This document shows positions 21,334-33,559 of a DNA stretch of 64,000 bases, one piece after another (position 1 is the stretch's first letter; every line of letters begins with the position of its first letter). Made by a program: the position numbers and the translations under genes. A model generated the notes under the pieces. That model worked only from the letters and a program-made list of their open reading frames with translations, was not told the origin of the DNA and ran no database searches. The stretch covers positions 2,666,001 through 2,730,000 of the forward strand of contig JANUWI010000001.1 in assembly GCA_025504975.1 (NCBI GenBank), read 5' to 3'. Origin of the DNA: Plenodomus lindquistii (taxonomy: Eukaryota; Ascomycota; Dothideomycetes; Pleosporales; Leptosphaeriaceae).

Positions 21334-22212
21334 TGCCGTATCCGGCTCGGGCGTTTCTGTTGGGCAGACTGATTTAGTGCAACGCTCAAAGGCCCAGTTG
21401 CAAGCAAGATGAGAAGAAATGCAGTTAGTGGTGATGGAATGATGAGATGAAGAGCAGCGAAGGTGGCTGCTACAGGTGGTCCGGGCCGTAAGGCTGACGG
21501 AACAACAATCACGCGAAAAATAGTGGATTCACGATGACAATAGTAGAACGAGACACCAACCATTCGACGCGGTCGCGACGCTGTTGCGGCGCAATGCGAC
21601 TCTGGCGGAAGCCGCTGCTGACGGTGGACCTCCCGCAGACGGTGGATTCATGCTTGGGCCTCTTGGCTAGAGTTCCGGCAGATGGCGCGTATGCGGGCGT
21701 CTCCGGTGGGGTCGCTGGCCGGATGCCGCAACGAGGCAAAACAAGTTGGATTCGTGATGCGCCTTGTAGGTGTAGTTGATTTGGAGTGAGCGGATGCGGA
21801 TTCGCCTCTGCTGCGATGCGACTACGTAGAGTACATTGCTCTGCCCTGGTCCCCGCAGAGCCTCCATCACATGGGAGCTCCGTTCCGATCACACTGCACA
21901 GCTGCCAAACGGCCTCGGTGTCCTCGTGTACATGATTACTCCGAGCATGGTCATTGTTCCATGATGGCATAGACTTGTGCTTTATCCACGGTAGGTGCTT
22001 GTTGCCCCCGTGCTGCACAATGTCATGATGATGGCGTAGCTGCACAAGCCATGGAAAAGGGCCAAGCGCGCTGGCTGACAGGATGCACGTTAGAGTACGA
22101 AGCACATTCTTGAGACGCAGCAAAAGCAACCCCTCTCTTTCTCTCTCACACTCTCTCACACTCTCACTCTCTCATTCTCTCTCTCCTCTCCACCACTGTA
22201 CGCGTCTTGACC
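21334..22212. other. Divergent promoter region between SSN3 and the MFS transporter
   Basis: About 880 bp. Includes a CT-rich microsatellite (about 22132-22195) just before the transporter start. A 216-codon minus-strand frame here is low-complexity and not supported as a gene. Confidence 0.6.
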
Positions 22213-23774
22213 ATGGAGTTTCGCAACCTGACCGGGTACTTTGTGTACATTCTCCTGGTTGCGACGCTCGGCCCGCTGCTGTTTGGCTTCCATCTGGTGT
22301 GTCGACCCCAACACCATGTACGCATGCACACCACAATCACTAACGCGCCCAGTCTGAACTCAACGCGCCCGAAGATGTCATCCGCTGCAAGAAGAACTCG
22401 ATCAAAGCTGCCGCCGCCGGCCCCAACCTCCCGCAATGCATACAAATGACGCCCACGGAATGGGGCGTCGTCGGTTCCATGTACACGCTGGGGGGCTTGA
22501 TAGGAGCCCTGTCTGCTGGCCCGCTCGCAGGCAAGTTTGGGCGCCTCAGGACGATGCAGATGACGACCATGTTCTTTGCCATTGGGCCCGTCTTTGAGGC
22601 GCTGAGCCCCAGCATCGCCGTCATGGCATTTGGCAGGCTGCTGTCGGGTGTGGGCGCTGGAGCCTCGGTCGTCATTGTGCCGCTGTACATTTCAGAGATT
22701 GCGCCGCCAGCAGACAAGGGCTTCTTTGGTGCCTTTACGCAGATCATGTGCAACGTTGGCATCTTCATCACACAGCTGTTGGGCTACTTTCTGAGTCACG
22801 ACTCGTACTGGAGGATCATACTGGCGATTGGAGGGCTCATCGGGCTTGCACAAGCTGCCGGTCTCTTTTTGTCCGTCGAGAGCCCCAAATACCTCGCCGA
22901 GCAGGGTAAAATCTCGCTTGCGAAGAAGACGCTGCGCAAGATCAGAGGCGAGCATGCCGACATTGACGATGAGATGAGCGGCTGGGGAGTGAGTGGCTCT
23001 GGGGACATTAGTGGTACGAGCACCCATTCTACCCATACTCGACCATGTGCTAACGTGACTACAGACGAAGAGCAGACGCTATTACACAACGAAGACGGCG
23101 CAGCAGATGGACGATCCAAGTCTGGCAAGGAGCAGACGCTCAGCATCATGCAGGTCTTCAAGCACACCGACTACCAAAAAGCTGCCGTTGCCGTCATCAT
23201 GGTCATGGTCGCGCAGCAGTTCAGCGGCATCAACAGCATCGTCATGTACGGTGTATCACTCCTGGCTGGATTACTCGAGTCCAACTCTGCCCTACTCAAC
23301 CTGGCCGTCTCTGCGCTCAACATTGTCGTCACGGCAGCATGTGCACCGCTGGCCGATAAGCTAGGTCGCAAGACATGTCTCCTCGGCTCGCTCGCAGGCA
23401 TGGGGACGAGTTCGCTTCTGCTTGCGATTGGCATCATCAAGTCCATCCCCGTGCTGTCGGCGATTGCAGTGCTGCTGTTCGTATCGAGCTTTGCTGTGGG
23501 TCTTGGCCCAGTGCCCTTTATCCTTGCCAGCGAACTCGTGGGCCCTGATGCAGTGGACGCGACGCAAAGTATCGCACTCGGTGCCAATTGGATTGCGACA
23601 TTTATTGTGGCTCAGTTCTTCCCGCTTGCGAGCGCAAAGCTGCATGGCAAGGTCTACTTCATCTTTGCAGCGCTCTCGGCCTTTTTCGCAGCTTTCATTG
23701 CATGGTACGTGCCCGAGACCAAGGGCAAGAAGAATGCAGACGAGGTGTGGGGTCGTGAGCGCAGGGTGGATTGA
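22213..23774 (+). CDS. MFS sugar transporter
   Basis: Twelve-helix transporter of the sugar-porter branch, predicted 484 aa. Exons 22213-22296, 22353-23013 and 23065-23774. The third junction removes an in-frame 51-nt intron with a clear TGCTAAC branch site. Visible family signs are GPLAGKFGR (loop 2-3), the Q-Q-x-S-G-I-N motif (AQQFSGINSIVMYG, helix 7), PLADKLGRK and the closing YVPETKGK. The N-terminal helix runs straight from the start (YFVYILLVATLGPLLFGFH). It resembles the yeast Vps73/YBR241C subgroup, which localises to the vacuole, more than the plasma-membrane hexose carriers. The substrate is not determinable. Intact. Confidence 0.92.
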
Positions 23775-24147
23775 TGGGCGTGTGGCAGGCATGTGCCCGG
23801 ACGTGGGATGGAGATGAGGGGAGCAGAGGCGCAATTTTTGGCAATTTCTTTGGACGTCCGGGGGCCCATGGACGTCTCGGACAAGTGGTTATGGAATGTC
23901 TTTCGTCCGGTCGGTGCTGACTGAGCCAAGGCCATGACAGTGTGTGATCGTGTTGGGTGCGTGCGGCTTCGGCCTCGGGACGCCGCCCACTGGCACGACG
24001 ACCCCACACGCACTGCAATGTCCCTCGGATGCCGTCGCCTTTGCCATTCCAATTCCAATTCCAATTATCTCGCTCAATGATGCGCATAGCCTGCTGAAAT
24101 CGTAGCATTCATTCTTCTTTCCCCCCTTGTTGCTGCTGCTGGCCGCC
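23775..24147. other. Intergenic region
   Basis: Promoter of RIB1. Contains a short tandem ATTCCA repeat (about 24047-24064). Nothing else seen. Confidence 0.55.
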
Positions 24148-25425
24148 ATGCCCGCCCAAATGCCCGCCCAACTGCCCGCCCACTCATCGCCGGCCTTGCC
24201 GCCGCTCTACTCACCACAGCCCCAGGCCTCGAGTCGCGACAGCTACGACTTCCACCCTCTGCCGCCGCACAATCACAGGCACAATGCCCCCGCAGTCCCC
24301 GCGCAACACGGCGACTCGGTGCCCTCGATCATCTCGCCCGCCTTCACGCCCCCCGCCACGCCCGGCGTCTCCACGCCCTCACGCGCCCGACCACCACGCT
24401 CTGTGCCAGTCGACACATCCAGCCAGCCCGACGGCGCCTCGCGGCCCGAACTGCTAGCCAAACTCCCCCTCGTCGAATGCGAAGTGCGCGCGCGCATCCC
24501 CACCACCACGGGCCACGAAATGTGGCTGCACGTCTACCGCAACAGCGTCGACACAAAGGAGCATCTCGCCATTGTCTTTGGCGCAAACATCCGCTCGCGG
24601 TCACTCGACGCCGAGCGCCCCGGCGAAACGGAGCTCGACCGCATGACGAGGGGCGCATACGTCGGCCGCCTGTATCCCGGCCGCACCAGTTCGCGCGTCG
24701 AGCAGCTCAAGCGCTCAGAGGGCGTCCCCTCGAAGCGCAAGCCGGCCGAGCAACTAGAGCGCGAGGAAAAGAGCAATGGCCCCCCTTCCCCTGCATCTGC
24801 CGCATCCAGCGAGAATGGAGATGTGCATCCCATCTCCTCGAGCGATTTGCCCCTCGTCCGCATACATTCCGAATGCTACACCGGCGAAACCGTCTGGTCC
24901 GCGCGATGCGACTGTGGCGAGCAACTCGACGAGGCAGCCCGCTTAATGGCAGACCCCGACCTCTCTCCTTCGGGCGGTGCAATCATCTACCTGCGACAAG
25001 AAGGCCGCGGCATCGGCTTGGGCGAGAAGCTCAAGGCCTACAATCTCCAGGATCTGGGCAACGACACGTACGAAGCGAATATCCTGCTCCGACATCCAGC
25101 CGACGCAAGAAGTTATGGGCTGGCGACGGCCATGCTCATGGATTTGGGCTTGGATGGAGAACGTGGAATCAGGCTGTTGACAAATAACCCGGATAAAGTG
25201 CGTGCAGTCGAGGGCCCAAACCGAGAGGTCGTGGTCCGTGAGAGAGTCGCCATGGTGCCATTGGCGTGGAAAACGGGCGGCGAGAGGGGCATCAAGAGTG
25301 AGGAGGTAGAGAAGTATTTGAGTACAAAGGTATGTTTGAAACCGTTCTGCAAACCCAGTGACAAGAGCAAACTAACCGTATCTCTCTAGATTGAGAAATT
25401 TAAACATATGCTGGATCAAAAGTAG
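24148..25425 (+). CDS. RIB1: GTP cyclohydrolase II (riboflavin biosynthesis)
   Basis: First committed step of riboflavin synthesis: GTP to 2,5-diamino-6-ribosylamino-4(3H)-pyrimidinone 5'-phosphate, formate and pyrophosphate. Predicted 405 aa; exons 24148-25329 and 25390-25425 (60-nt intron, 11-codon last exon). The zinc ligands are Cys243, Cys254 and Cys256 in CYTGETVWSARCDC. The GTP-binding and catalytic segment YLRQEGRGIGL, with the KLKAYNLQD continuation, follows. The first 100 residues are Pro/Ser-rich and probably disordered, and a 40-residue low-complexity insert precedes the zinc site, as in other filamentous fungi. The ATG at 24148 has a GCCGCC context and is preferred over an upstream in-frame TTG. 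Complete. Confidence 0.95.
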
Positions 25426-26127
25426 ATGAATGGTCCTCGACTAGACAGCGAAAGATGTGCATAGTGGATTGCTGTTGTGTATACGCGAGCGTGTGCCTGA
25501 TTGAAAGCTTCGAGAGATACCACCAAAGCCGGGGAGCATCTGCAAAAAGAAACCGGTATTGCATTCACGCCTATATATTTTGGCTCTAGTAGGGATGCAA
25601 AGAAATTGGAGGAAGAATAGATGAACATCATAGAGGAGAAATACATCAGACCGAGATGCGCAATGCTTGGAAGAAAACCGTTCAGCGAACAAGAGCTCCA
25701 ACAGTCCTTCCCTGCGCATTCGACTTCAATGCCTAAGCAGCACTTACAATCAAACGACTTCACAGGGCTGAGTCGAGGTTCACACAAACACGTGACGCAG
25801 TGGATCGCTGCCCTTTGAGGTCGCGGTTTTACCCCGGCGCCTATGCACTATCGTAAACGCGTCTACGTCCATCAAACACATCTGCCATGTTTTCACACAT
25901 ATCATACCATTCGTCGAGAAGCCCTGTGCAATCACCACAATGACGTGAGATTTCAGTAGCGCGGTCTGTCAATGGATGGCCTGAAAGATTCCAATCTCAG
26001 CTCCCATCTCACCTCAGTTGTGCTACGGCTGAGACGCTTTTAGCGGCGGAAACATTTCAAAGATTTATTCCTCATCTTGTTGCTACTGTTTGTTTAAGAG
26101 ACGTTGGAGTTGGTTCTCTTCGACATA
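25426..26127. other. Intergenic region
   Basis: Between the RIB1 stop and the next plus-strand gene. Only short shadow frames; no feature recognised. Confidence 0.6.
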
Positions 26128-28860
26128 ATGGCCAACGACCGCGAAGAAAATCCCTTTCTCCGGCCCTCACAAGATGGTAGGAGTTTGATTGGTGCTTCCA
26201 ATTGTACAGACCACTCCCTCTCCAGACCCAGCGCTCAGCATCTGACCCCTCACCCAGACACTTCAAGAACTACGCTCCCTCTTCTACATTCCCAGACCCC
26301 TCTCCGTTCACGAAGGACCCTATATTCCGCCAGCATAATGCTCACATCCATCTACTCCACCCTCTGCTCAGCACTATTCCTCGTAGTCGCCATAGTCCAA
26401 CCCGAATACGGCCGTGTTGTGTCAAGAGATGGTCGCTTCTCTCCTTCCTCGGCGGCACTGTTGACGCAGTTCCTTGCCAAGACGATCGAGTTGTCGTTTG
26501 TCATGGTGGTTCTGGTGTTTATTGGGCAAGTTTTGTCGAGACGCGCGGTAAGGCAGAGGGGGGTCAGGTTGGCCGAGGTGGCTATGCGGGGGTGGATTCT
26601 GTGAGACTTGATCCGAATTTGTTTTCTTTGTTCCAGGGGCGAGGGCTAATGACACGATAGGCAACCTGGGACACTGTTCACGCAGTGGCAAAGTGTACGG
26701 TTTGCAGGGTTTAGCATCTTGGGTGCGCTGAGCCTTGTTACCGCGGTGCTGTCGCTGTTGTACACCACTGCTGCGGGTGCTTTGGGTACGTCTTTCGAAG
26801 GGGTATTGTTCGTTTCGCCCGTGCTAAGTCTTCACAGTACAAACGCAGCTGCGCCTAGCACCATGGAGACATCAAGTCCTCGCTGGCGACGTCGAGGCAG
26901 ACTTCTCCGACACACTCATGGCTAGGGAGACTTGTCTCGGTGCTTGGCCAAATGTTGGAGATATTTTGTTCGGCGGGAGCACGTGTCTGGCAGTCGAATG
27001 GTCCTCGCTTTGCAGTCGTAATTTCGCTCGTTATTTGTCCAAATGGGATGACAAGACTGCTTGGAGTAACCCAGCGTGGATGTCTGATCAGCTGGACGAA
27101 AGGTTGCCGGTATTTGCTGCGCTGAATGATGATATTCCTGTGACAACCACTTGGCTGAACCAGGTGGATATGAAGGCTGAGTCGGAAAGGGCAGGGCGGA
27201 TAGGTATGTTGTCCTACGCCTGTTGCTCCAATGACGACTCGGCCACAGGCAAATATGTCCGTCTAACACATCGTCTAATCTTGACAGTCAATAATATTAC
27301 TATAGCGGTCCCTCACAGAGGGGTCCCCGCGGCAGCTCGACATCCACAAAATAATCTACTTCAGCCCGAGGCATGTCATCAGCGTCATATTTAACAACTT
27401 ACCTGACTCGTGGTCAGGATTTACAAGGTGGCGGCGGTTCGTACACTGTACACGCCTCGGTTGCGAGCTTCGCCCTCAACGTGCTTTGCGTCAATGCCAA
27501 ACGTGACGAACTTGAGCCTATTGTCTACGACACGTGGCCGAATGCAGTCAAGATGGAGAATATCTCCATGGCGGTAAACTATTGGCCCATTCAAGCATTC
27601 CCGGAGGGTACAAACGCCAACAACAAGACGGTCTTGGATGAAGTGTTTGGCTGGCGTAACGAAGACGATGACATAACTCACGCAAGACCTGGTAATATGC
27701 CCCAAGCAGGAGAGGATGACTCGATTACTAATTCTCGATGCAGTGTTCCTCAAACTCCCAATAGATGCCAATACGGTCAGCTCTTCATCGGGTTCTGCCA
27801 CGATCCCCGCTCATTCTCCTACCAGATAGCAAACCATACCTCATCCGGTCCCCGGCCAGCAGCCTATCTTCTCGGCAAAGCACCAGATGGCACCACAGAC
27901 GACTACTTTCTCTGCTCCATGAAGGCCATTATTACTACAGACTGCACCACACGCTACAACGCTTCATCCTCAGGTCAAAGCCTTGAGGCGCTCTGCAACA
28001 ATCATAGTAATTCGCAAGGTGAGAATGTCGCTGGACCGATATCCCGAGGCGACAAGTACGCACTTAGCGGATGGTTGGGCATGGCATTTGACCTACTCAA
28101 CTCCATCAGCTTGAACAATGGCGTCTTCGATGGGGATGCGAGTACAGCAAGGATACTGACGCAATTACAACTCCGAGAGCCGATTCTGAACAAGACGTTA
28201 CCTAGTCCTGCGGAAGGGTTGGCGTCAATCATGATGTGTACGGTGCTTGACCTGACGCAGAATTTTCCGTTTGAAGTTTTTGCTGTATGTCCCTTTTGCG
28301 GATCTCTTCATATAATAGGTGGTAATGAGGAGGGAGGTGCAATTCGCTGACGAGACACAGAACTCCACGGCCCCTACACTCAATGAACCACAGCTTCAAT
28401 ACTTCAACGCCTCGATCCGCGTAGCACAATACATGTCTGGGGGCGAAAAGACGTACCAAAAGGTCAACTTTCCCCTCGCACCCTACACTGAATTTCGACT
28501 CAACGGCTCACACCTCGGTAGGCATTTCTCATCGTCCTAGTACTCACCCTTCTCATCAACATCTTCATCCTTCTCTATCTCGTTGTGATCCTGCGTGTCC
28601 GACTCATCACTGATCTTTGCGAGCCGCTGATTCTATTTATTCTGGGGTATCATTCCGCACCCGGTGAGCTGTTTGGAGAAGTCGCGCTGCATGGACTAAA
28701 GACGGATGACTGGGCGAGGGAGTGGGCTGTGAAGCGTGAAGATGGACAGACGACTGTGATCGGCATGGAACGAGTGGCTGTTAGCAAGGACGGCGAAGAG
28801 GGCTATCGTTTGAGGACCAGGGGAAGAGAGGTTGTACCGGCGTGTGAGGATGCTGATTGA
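26128..28860 (+). CDS. Multi-exon membrane protein of unknown function (fungal-specific)
   Basis: Exons read as 26128-26600, 26661-26785, 26838-27203, 27288-27370, 27418-27691, 27744-27775 (32 nt), 27826-28284 and 28361-28517, then a frame from 28541 to 28860; total about 762 aa. The 5' part may contain a further in-frame intron (26177-26257). Two to three hydrophobic segments near the N-terminus (SIYSTLCSALFLVVAIV, then LSFVMVVLVFIGQVL and an FSILGALSLVTAVLSLLY stretch) and one near the C-terminus (LTLLINIFILLYLVVIL) bracket a large, probably extracytoplasmic domain with many N-x-S/T sites. It has the look of a widespread fungal family with no known function. One intron (27371-27417) starts GC (GCATGT). 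At 28518-28540 the frame is kept only by removing 23 nt, too short for a normal intron, so a one-base indel is the likelier cause. Confidence 0.75.
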
Positions 28861-31250
28861 AGACAGGCTATCAGATTTCGTTGGCGCAACGCACCCACTT
28901 TCATCGCGGACAGTGGTCTCGAGGACGTAGCCAGTAGACAATCGCGTGATTCACACCTCAATTGCAAGAAACAAACGACCGCATGTTTTATCCAGGACAT
29001 CGCAAGATGGTGATGCCCGGATGGAAGACGCTCACGAGCACCTGCTATAGACTACGACTCCGACTGCTTTCATCACGGGCTCTTGCCGACACCACGGTCC
29101 AGCTGTACAGTCAGTTCCCACGGCAACTTCCAGAAATCCAGAGTTCCAGACTTTCACCTAGCCACGAGATCCTTGAAAACGAAGCACCGGCAGATGTGTG
29201 TTGCCCTGAGTTTCGGGCGTCTCTGCATACGGATCGGCGTCTTTGTTCAGATTAGACGACTGCAAGCCGGTGAGACATTTAAACCTAATCCAATGAATGC
29301 GACCGTACGATTTGACATTCTATCGCGGAGTGAGACGATGGTAATGATGCTGACCAACAGAAGACGCAGGAGGCTCGGTGGCCCATCGGCGTCAGGTTCA
29401 AGATGATGCGCATTGGGCTGTGAAAGCACTGTGCAGACACAGCATCACCAAGATTTCGGTAGAACAGAACATTGATTGTTCGTACCCGACATCAGGCTAT
29501 CAAGATCTACAAATTCCAGAATAAGGATCGTAGCGTAATAATCGTGATTATGCAAGTATCCTCTCCTCCATTAGAGTCATGCTCGTTCAGGTGGATATCC
29601 TAAGGATAGAAAGACGGTGGAGGGAGGCGCGTGCACATTGGGCGATACCAACAGCAGAGACGAAGATGTCGTTAGTTTGGCCGTTGGCGTGTACTACCAC
29701 ATGCTATTGTGTTTCAAAGTGTTAGAGCTTTCCGCCCCCAAAACACGGCTGAAAGACACCTTGACGTGTCCATGAAAATTACGATTGGTGAGACCATGCA
29801 CGGCATGTGGCACGACAAACTATCGGGTTCAGCCCATCTCAGCATGTAAAGCGGACCTTCACCCATATAGTGAATTAGAGACATCCGCATCGGACATTCG
29901 TACGGTTCAGCGCTTGAGCCTGTGCGTGACGCAAGCCTATGCACGAGACCATGTCCACTAGGATGTGCCGAAACCTAAGGCGAACCTGCCATTGTTGTTG
30001 AAGATCATTGAGCTCAAAAGGCTGACCTTGAGCAGGCTACCAAGACCAAGACCTTGCCGAACGACGTTGACACAAGGGACGGGGCAAGGAAGCCGGTGCC
30101 TGCTGATGGCGATGATCGTAATGGCGGATGAGAACTAGACCAAGCCCTTGTAGCGAGTGCAAATTGAGGGGATTACCTCGTCTGGTAGATACAAGATTAC
30201 ACTGCTACTTGCCATCTATTGTCTGCGCAACGCACGCAATGCATGTTGCGAACCACAGAATGAGGCCAAAATAAAAACCACGTCAATACTGTCAGCAGCT
30301 AGGCACCCATCCTTTAATGACTCCGGCGTAGTCATGGCAGTTCAATACAGAGCAATTTAACAACCATTATGGACTTCGCCGTTACATCGTGATTATCGAT
30401 TGCTCCTATGTACCGGAGACATAAGGAGGCGCGTAGTGAAAATTACATATGCTATGGACTCGGCAGATATGTTACAAAATCTCAACCTCGACAGACAATA
30501 ATGATGCATTCGCGTGAGGGTAGTAGTACGACACATGTCGTGTTCTCATGAATTGTCCTCGAGTTTCTAATCGAGGAGAGCCTGCAGACTTTCGAAAACA
30601 GCAAATACAACCGACTATCCGTTCACCCGGTGTAACTCCATGGTATCGTACATTCTATGGTATCGATTCCTCCGGAGATGACTCAGCGATACTCTTACGC
30701 TAGCCCAAGCAGTTGTATAAGTACGCCCCTAGGAACGCCATTCTGCAGTCTCCATTCATTCCAAATTCGCCGTCCGGCTGACGGCAATCCTACGTACACC
30801 AACACATCTTATTCCATACATGTTGACCCCGAAGCCATCTCCCGGCCTGTGAGTATGCTGTGATCGTCCACCACGCATGCATGGTATTGCCAACTGGAGC
30901 ATCTTGCTCGATCTGAGCCCTGTCCGCGGTTCGCTTTCACTTCTTTTTGGCGTCGCGGCAAGCCCTAACGCACAGGCAAACTCTTGCGCTGTCACTCTAC
31001 GACAGCTATGCGGTGTACCGTCTCAATGAGACACAGTACTGGCAGCTTACAGCGGGCAAGATGCGCCCAATGTCGCAGTGTTTCGCCGGCGGCACGTGAC
31101 GTCGTCGTCCAATAGAGCCTTGGTCTTTTTGAAGGCCGTGAACGTGATCATCACCCACGAGCTACAGTAGGGTCCGCGGTCAGACGATTCGAGGTCGTTC
31201 TTGGTTGGTAACTCCGTGTGAGCGGTCCCTGCAAGCCGTTCGCGTTCTAT
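28861..31250. other. Gene-poor stretch of 2.4 kb
   Basis: No frame longer than about 107 codons and none with domain, signal or splice support. Base composition looks normal rather than RIP-like. It could hold a non-coding RNA or an old pseudogene, but I see no direct sign of either. Confidence 0.55.
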
Positions 31251-33186
31251 TCAAGGGAATGCGGGATTGAATTCTGTCGTATCCATGCCCCAAATTTCAA
31301 CATGGTTGATGCTTTCTCGGCTAATAACTTCAACCTTCCGAATAGGGCCCGACCTCCTCGCATTCATACTATTCTCTTGTCCGGGCAGGATGTTGTCCTT
31401 TGTCTTCGGTGGGTAATAGACGGCCCCCAGTTTGTACACCAAATTCTCTCCCAATCCCAAGTATTTGACATTTTGGTACTCTGGCCGCCAGAACTCGGTG
31501 GCGATGGCAAAGATGTGCATCTCGGGGTCCATATTCTCGATCCTGTCAGCGAACTCTGCACCTGGAGGAATCAGAAGACGAATGGCCCAGAGTTTGGGTA
31601 CCATGGCGACAACCTGACGCATCGATTCGAGTGGTGGAACCATGCAAGAGAAACCGAGTTGTTCGAGATCCGGACAGGACTGGCAAAGCTTGTAAAAGGC
31701 AGTGTCGGATAGTTGCCAACGATCCGATAAGAGGAGATGACGCATTGTGCGATGATGTGTTTGGATGACGGCAAGATACTCGCTAGCCGCATTGCGGCAT
31801 TGATTATCCGTGATGGTGGGAGTCCCGTTTGCGCTGTTCATACCGGGCGTTGTCGATGACGGTGTAGTGGGTGTGGCAGCCGCGCTGGTGCATTTTGAAT
31901 ACCCATTCCTTGGTCGCCTGTTGCCAACAAAGTAGAGCCGTTCCAAGCCTTGAAATTTGCCGAGCATGAGCGCGCCCTCCTTGTCCACGTTGTCTGTCCG
32001 CAGCATCTTTAGGTTCGTGGGCACGGGCTGTTTCGAAGCCACTTTCCAGGAATGATCCAAGAAGACGGTCATGGAGTCGGAGGAACCCAAAGAGTTTATG
32101 ACTGTGATTTCTGTTTGTACCGAATGATCGATGACGTCCTGCATTGCATCACTGTGGAAACGAGTGTACAGATTGTAGAAGGCCATGCGCTTGAGTGGTA
32201 CAGCGTAGCGCGCAGCAAGGCATCGGCTGAAGATAGTCAGCAGGTTGACGGATTCCTCGCCAGTTTCACGCATGCGCGGACTCCAATGGAGCAGCAGATT
32301 CTCAAGCTTCTTGGAGCCCAAGAGGATCATGGATATGTCATCTGGATAGCACAATGGGTCTATGTCGTAGACTACTAGGGTCTGGAGATTTTGTATTGGC
32401 GGTATGACGGTCGTGGGTCGTGGAGTACGAACGCTCTGACAACGTAGCGTGAGAGATGTCAGCGTGTTCTTTCCCACGAGACCTTGATACACGGTTTGCA
32501 GCGGCGGTGTGTTGAGTTCCCAGCTAGGCCAGTCAGCACCCTGTGGGCAATGGACGAATGGGCCCAGGCCCGACGTACCAGAAGGCCTTGAGATTCTTCA
32601 TCTTGTCAATGGCGGCGCGCATGACAATCTGCAACACCATGCTGTTGTCGGGCACGCGGCCCTGCTTGTAGTCGCCCATGTCATGCTCTCGCCAGTCGCC
32701 AATGACGCGGAACTTTTGCACATAGTCGGTGAAGTTGCGCGACACGAGCGTGTTGAGGCCCATGGCAAACGGACTGCCGTTGCCATAGCCCTCGGGCCGG
32801 CCGTCGATGTAGCGAATCTCGGCGTACGAGCGCAGCGTGACGTGCTCGTACAGCCGAGGGAGCGTCATGTAGTAGAAGAGGCGCGAGGTGCGCGTGATGC
32901 GCGCCAGATCTCCGACATGATCGAGCTGCGGCAGCTGTGAGCCCATGGAGACGAGGCAATGCGGCCCTGGGGCGGCAGCGGCACGCGCGCAACAACTTAC
33001 ATGGGAGAGGATGAGCTGGATGAGATGCAGCGGCAGCTCTTTGGCGTGTGCAGCGTTCGAGGTGGAGCGGGCCGGCGACGTGAACCAGACGTGCGACGGC
33101 TGGGTGATGGGATTCGCAATCGACACGGGCTTGGGAGGCGCGTCCGCCGAGGCAGGCGGGCGGCTGCTGTTGCGAGACTCTGGCAT
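31251..33186 (-). CDS. F-box-like protein of unknown target
   Basis: Predicted 626 aa in two exons (33186-32579 and 32523-31251; 55-nt intron that joins KAF to WELNTPPLQ). After a disordered Pro/Ser-rich start, residues about 50-115 (LPLHLIQLILSHV...LARITRTSRLFYYMTLPRLYEHV) have the shape of an F-box with its following helix, which would dock to Skp1 in an SCF ubiquitin ligase. The rest is Leu-rich and repetitive in a way that suits a leucine-rich-repeat-like substrate platform, though no regular repeat was measured. Frames are intact. F-box assignment rests on pattern, not on a search. Confidence 0.72.
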
Positions 33187-33559
33187 GGCGAAGGATGAGG
33201 AGGGGATGCATCAGATAGAGTTAGACGGGGTCGACGGCATGTCACATTGCCACGGGCGGGTGCGATATACAGAGGAGCATTCTTGGGAGCAGTCATATGC
33301 GATCATCCGCACTCATTTTCCCAAGTTGCGCAACATCGGACGCTTGGACCCTGCCAGGCCCGAACCCAGCGGGACCGCTGACTCCACCCTCCGAGGGGTC
33401 CGCCGCATTGGTCCGGCAACATGTGCATGCTGGTCTTCTCTTCTGCAATCTGCAATCTGGAGTCCTGGACACGGGCGGGCGCCCGGCGGAGATGGATCGA
33501 CGGCCAGCATGCCATCCAAGCTAGCGGACTGCCCCGCCACCGCCACCTCCTGGCGTCGA
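33187..33559. other. Intergenic region
   Basis: Promoter of the F-box-like gene and 3' flank of TDP1, both on the minus strand. Plus-strand frames here are antisense shadows. Confidence 0.55.

Noticed and set aside
21509..22159. 216-codon minus-strand frame between SSN3 and the transporter
   Set aside because: Begins in the CT microsatellite and has mixed, low-complexity composition; sits in a divergent promoter.
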